6,560 nt of DNA from Chloroflexota bacterium (GTDB lineage: Bacteria > Chloroflexota > Dehalococcoidia > Tepidiformales > Tepidiformaceae). The stretch spans positions 1-6,560 of the forward strand of contig JAKALX010000211.1 of assembly GCA_021823905.1 (NCBI GenBank), read 5' to 3'. Positions within the stretch are counted from its first letter, which is position 1, and each line of letters starts with the position of its first letter. Below the pieces are notes generated by a model. It searched no databases. It was not told where the DNA came from and was given only the letters and a program-made list of their open reading frames with translations. The position numbers and the translations under genes are program-made. Shown piece by piece: positions 5,637-6,560 of this stretch.

Positions 5637-5658
5637 TGGAACCTTCGTGAACGTTCCA
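5637..5658. promoter_or_regulatory. Inverted repeat upstream of the second small RIC-like gene
   Basis: TGGAAC (5637-5642) and GTTCCA (5653-5658) form a perfect 6-bp inverted repeat with a 10-bp centre. Its right half overlaps the 8-bp palindrome GAACGTTC (5649-5656). It lies 9 bp upstream of the candidate promoter at 5668-5696, a position suited to an operator or activator site. No T-tract follows, so it is not an evident terminator for the first small gene. Confidence 0.3.
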
Positions 5659-5667
5659 GCAGAGGGG

Positions 5668-5696
5668 CTGACGTTGGCGCAGCCGTGGACTACCCT
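5668..5696 (+). promoter_or_regulatory. Candidate promoter for the second small RIC-like gene
   Basis: CTGACG (5668-5673, four of six matches to TTGACA) and TACCCT (5691-5696, three of six matches to TATAAT) are separated by 17 nt. Transcription would start near 5703, giving a leader of about 55 nt with an SD. The 139-bp gap between the two small genes is large for an operon, which supports a separate promoter; the boxes themselves are weak. Confidence 0.3.
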
Positions 5697-5757
5697 GCGA
5701 TCCAGCGATCGGCTCGAGCAGGGACAGCGCACGCCCTGGCGGCAACGGAGGTGTCCG

Positions 5758-5964
5758 ATGGAAACTCCCACGGTTCCCTATCCGAAGAGCGCTTCAATAT
5801 ACGAGCTCGTACGCCTGCGTCCATTTGTGCGGACGCAGCTCGCCGATCTGGGCGTCACAGACGAGTATCTCGGCTACCGGATCGGCGACGCGGCGCGTGC
5901 GGTGGGTGTTCCCGTGGAGCGAATCGCCGCGCTTGTGCAGCGCGAGCCAGCGGACACGCCATAA
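5758..5964 (+). CDS. Second small RIC/DUF542-like protein, paralogue of the preceding gene
   Basis: The 68-residue product starts at the ATG at 5758, with GGAGG (5747-5751) 6 nt upstream. Residues 13-60 align without gaps to residues 11-58 of the preceding small protein, with 13 of 48 identities and many conservative changes. Shared points include EL (16-17), AD.G (29-32), Y37, AAR (45-47) and GV.V (50-53). It has no cysteine at all, so it cannot bind metal as RIC proteins do. It is slightly acidic where its paralogue is basic, which would allow the two to pair, but that is speculation. A helical segment at about 41-49 followed by GVPVERIAALV (50-60) could also be read as helix-turn-helix-like. 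It converges on the LysM lipoprotein with a 25-bp gap. Two good ribosome sites and preserved homology argue that both small genes are real. Function unknown. Confidence 0.7.
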   Translation: METPTVPYPKSASIYELVRLRPFVRTQLADLGVTDEYLGYRIGDAARAVGVPVERIAALVQREPADTP

Positions 5965-5985
5965 GGGCCCGCGGCTGGGTGGCCC
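5965..5985. terminator. Possible shared terminator hairpin between convergent genes
   Basis: GGGCC (5965-5969) can pair with GGCCC (5981-5985) across an 11-nt loop in the 25-bp gap between two convergent stop codons. There is no T-tract, and the G/C-rich stretch allows alternative pairings. Its location between convergent genes is the main support. Confidence 0.25.
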
Positions 5986-5989
5986 CCGT

Positions 5990-6560
5990 TCAGGGGATCT
6001 TGAGCGTTTGTCCGGGCTTGAGAGTGCGGCAGCTCGCGTCGAGGCCGTTGATGGAGATGAGGTCGGCCACCTTTACCCCGAAGCTCTGCGCGATGCCGCT
6101 GCACGTGTCGCCCGAATTCACCACGTAGTTCTTGCCGCTCGCCTTCGGAGTTGGGCCCCCGACGGGGCCGCTGTTTACCGTGGCGACCGGCGTTGCGCGA
6201 GCCGGGATCTTGAGCTGGTCGCCGGCATGGATGTTGGTGCAACTGTCGTCGATCGTGCGATTGGCCCTCTTCAGCTCGTCGAAAGTGATCCCGAATTTCG
6301 CCGCGATCGCGCTGCACGTGTCGCCGGAAACGACGGTGTAGGTCTTGGCCGCCGCGGTCGCCGTGCTGTTGGGCGAAACCGTGATCGAGGGCCCGCCCGA
6401 GGTCGATATCTGACCGTCCTGGCGGATTGTGTAGAGCACGGGGTTGACGATCGGCGTCGAGCTCGGCACGCGCGCCGGGTCGGTGATGCGCTGGCCGTTT
6501 CCGGCGGTCTTTCCACCGCCGCCGCAGGCCGCGGCGAAGAGGCCGAACGACAGGCCGAGA
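5990..6560 (-). CDS. LysM-domain lipoprotein with two Cys-containing LysM repeats, partial (N-terminus off the right edge)
   Basis: The frame is open from the stop at 5992-5990 to the right edge, giving 189 visible residues. A GTG at 6469 is an internal Val rather than the start: upstream in the same frame is a hydrophobic LGLSFGLFAAAC segment ending in a Cys followed by GGGG, which is the end of a lipoprotein signal peptide. A Thr/Ser/Pro-rich spacer follows, then two LysM domains: YTVVSGDTCSAIAAKFGI...GDQLKIP (6343-6203) and YVVNSGDTCSGIAQSFGV...GQTLKIP (6133-5993). They are joined by a Pro/Gly/Ala linker, and the second ends at the C-terminus. LysM binds N-acetylglucosamine-containing glycans such as peptidoglycan. 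Each domain has a Cys after GDT and another about 25 residues later, so one disulfide per domain is possible. There is no catalytic domain in the visible part, so it may be a wall-anchoring or structural lipoprotein. Only the extreme N-terminus is missing. Confidence 0.93.
   Translation of the reverse strand, partial: LGLSFGLFAAACGGGGKTAGNGQRITDPARVPSSTPIVNPVLYTIRQDGQISTSGGPSITVSPNSTATAAAKTYTVVSGDTCSAIAAKFGITFDELKRANRTIDDSCTNIHAGDQLKIPARATPVATVNSGPVGGPTPKASGKNYVVNSGDTCSGIAQSFGVKVADLISINGLDASCRTLKPGQTLKIP
6097..6325 (-). repeat. Duplicated LysM coding unit (16-bp exact repeat, 213-bp period)
   Basis: The 16-bp sequence CGCTGCACGTGTCGCC (plus strand) occurs exactly at 6097-6112 and 6310-6325, 213 bp or 71 codons apart. 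It encodes the GDTCS core of each LysM domain. The surrounding sequence has diverged, so this is an older domain duplication rather than a recent tandem copy. Confidence 0.7.

Overview
The window is GC-rich (about two-thirds G+C by eye), densely coding bacterial DNA with nine genes. None is a clear taxonomic marker. The mix suggests a Chloroflexota (Dehalococcoidia/Tepidiformales-like) or perhaps actinobacterial genome: a Tat-exported lipoprotein solute-binding protein, tandem family III CoA-transferases, a Cys-containing LysM lipoprotein, leaderless-looking promoters next to Shine-Dalgarno genes, and GTG/TTG starts. This is an inference of low confidence. No tRNA, rRNA, CRISPR array, insertion sequence or phage gene was seen, and no intergenic gap exceeds 160 bp.

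Layout. (1) Bases 1-1022, minus strand: the N-terminal 340 residues of a family 5 (peptide/nickel-type) ABC substrate-binding lipoprotein; the C-terminus lies beyond the left edge. (2) Bases 1178-1462, plus strand, divergent from it: a complete pterin-4a-carbinolamine dehydratase whose leader contains a GC-only hairpin. (3) Bases 1511-2023, minus strand: a ferredoxin-type protein with four 4Fe-4S motifs, a TTG start and apparently its own extended -10 promoter. (4) Bases 2150-2797, minus strand: a nitroreductase-family flavoprotein upstream of the ferredoxin. (5) A 92-bp divergent control region containing a palindrome. (6) Bases 2890-5333, plus strand: two translationally coupled family III (CaiB/BaiF) CoA-transferases. 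The first keeps the catalytic Asp. The second has Tyr at the aligned position and lacks the N-terminal AGP motif, which suggests a heteromeric enzyme with one catalytic subunit. (7) Bases 5406-5964, plus strand: two small proteins of 70 and 68 residues, paralogous to each other. They resemble the ScdA/RIC N-terminal (DUF542) or DUF1858 fold but lack its cysteines. (8) Bases 5990 to beyond the right edge, minus strand: a lipoprotein with two C-terminal LysM domains, each with a Cys pair.

How they may work together. The CoA-transferase pair is a clear operon and probably moves CoA between two carboxylic acids of unknown identity. The nitroreductase and ferredoxin are co-oriented redox proteins and could share electrons, but the ferredoxin's own promoter means they need not be co-expressed. 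The flanking lipoproteins are cell-envelope functions and look unrelated. The two least explained elements are the pair of small Cys-less RIC-like proteins and the Asp-less CoA-transferase subunit.
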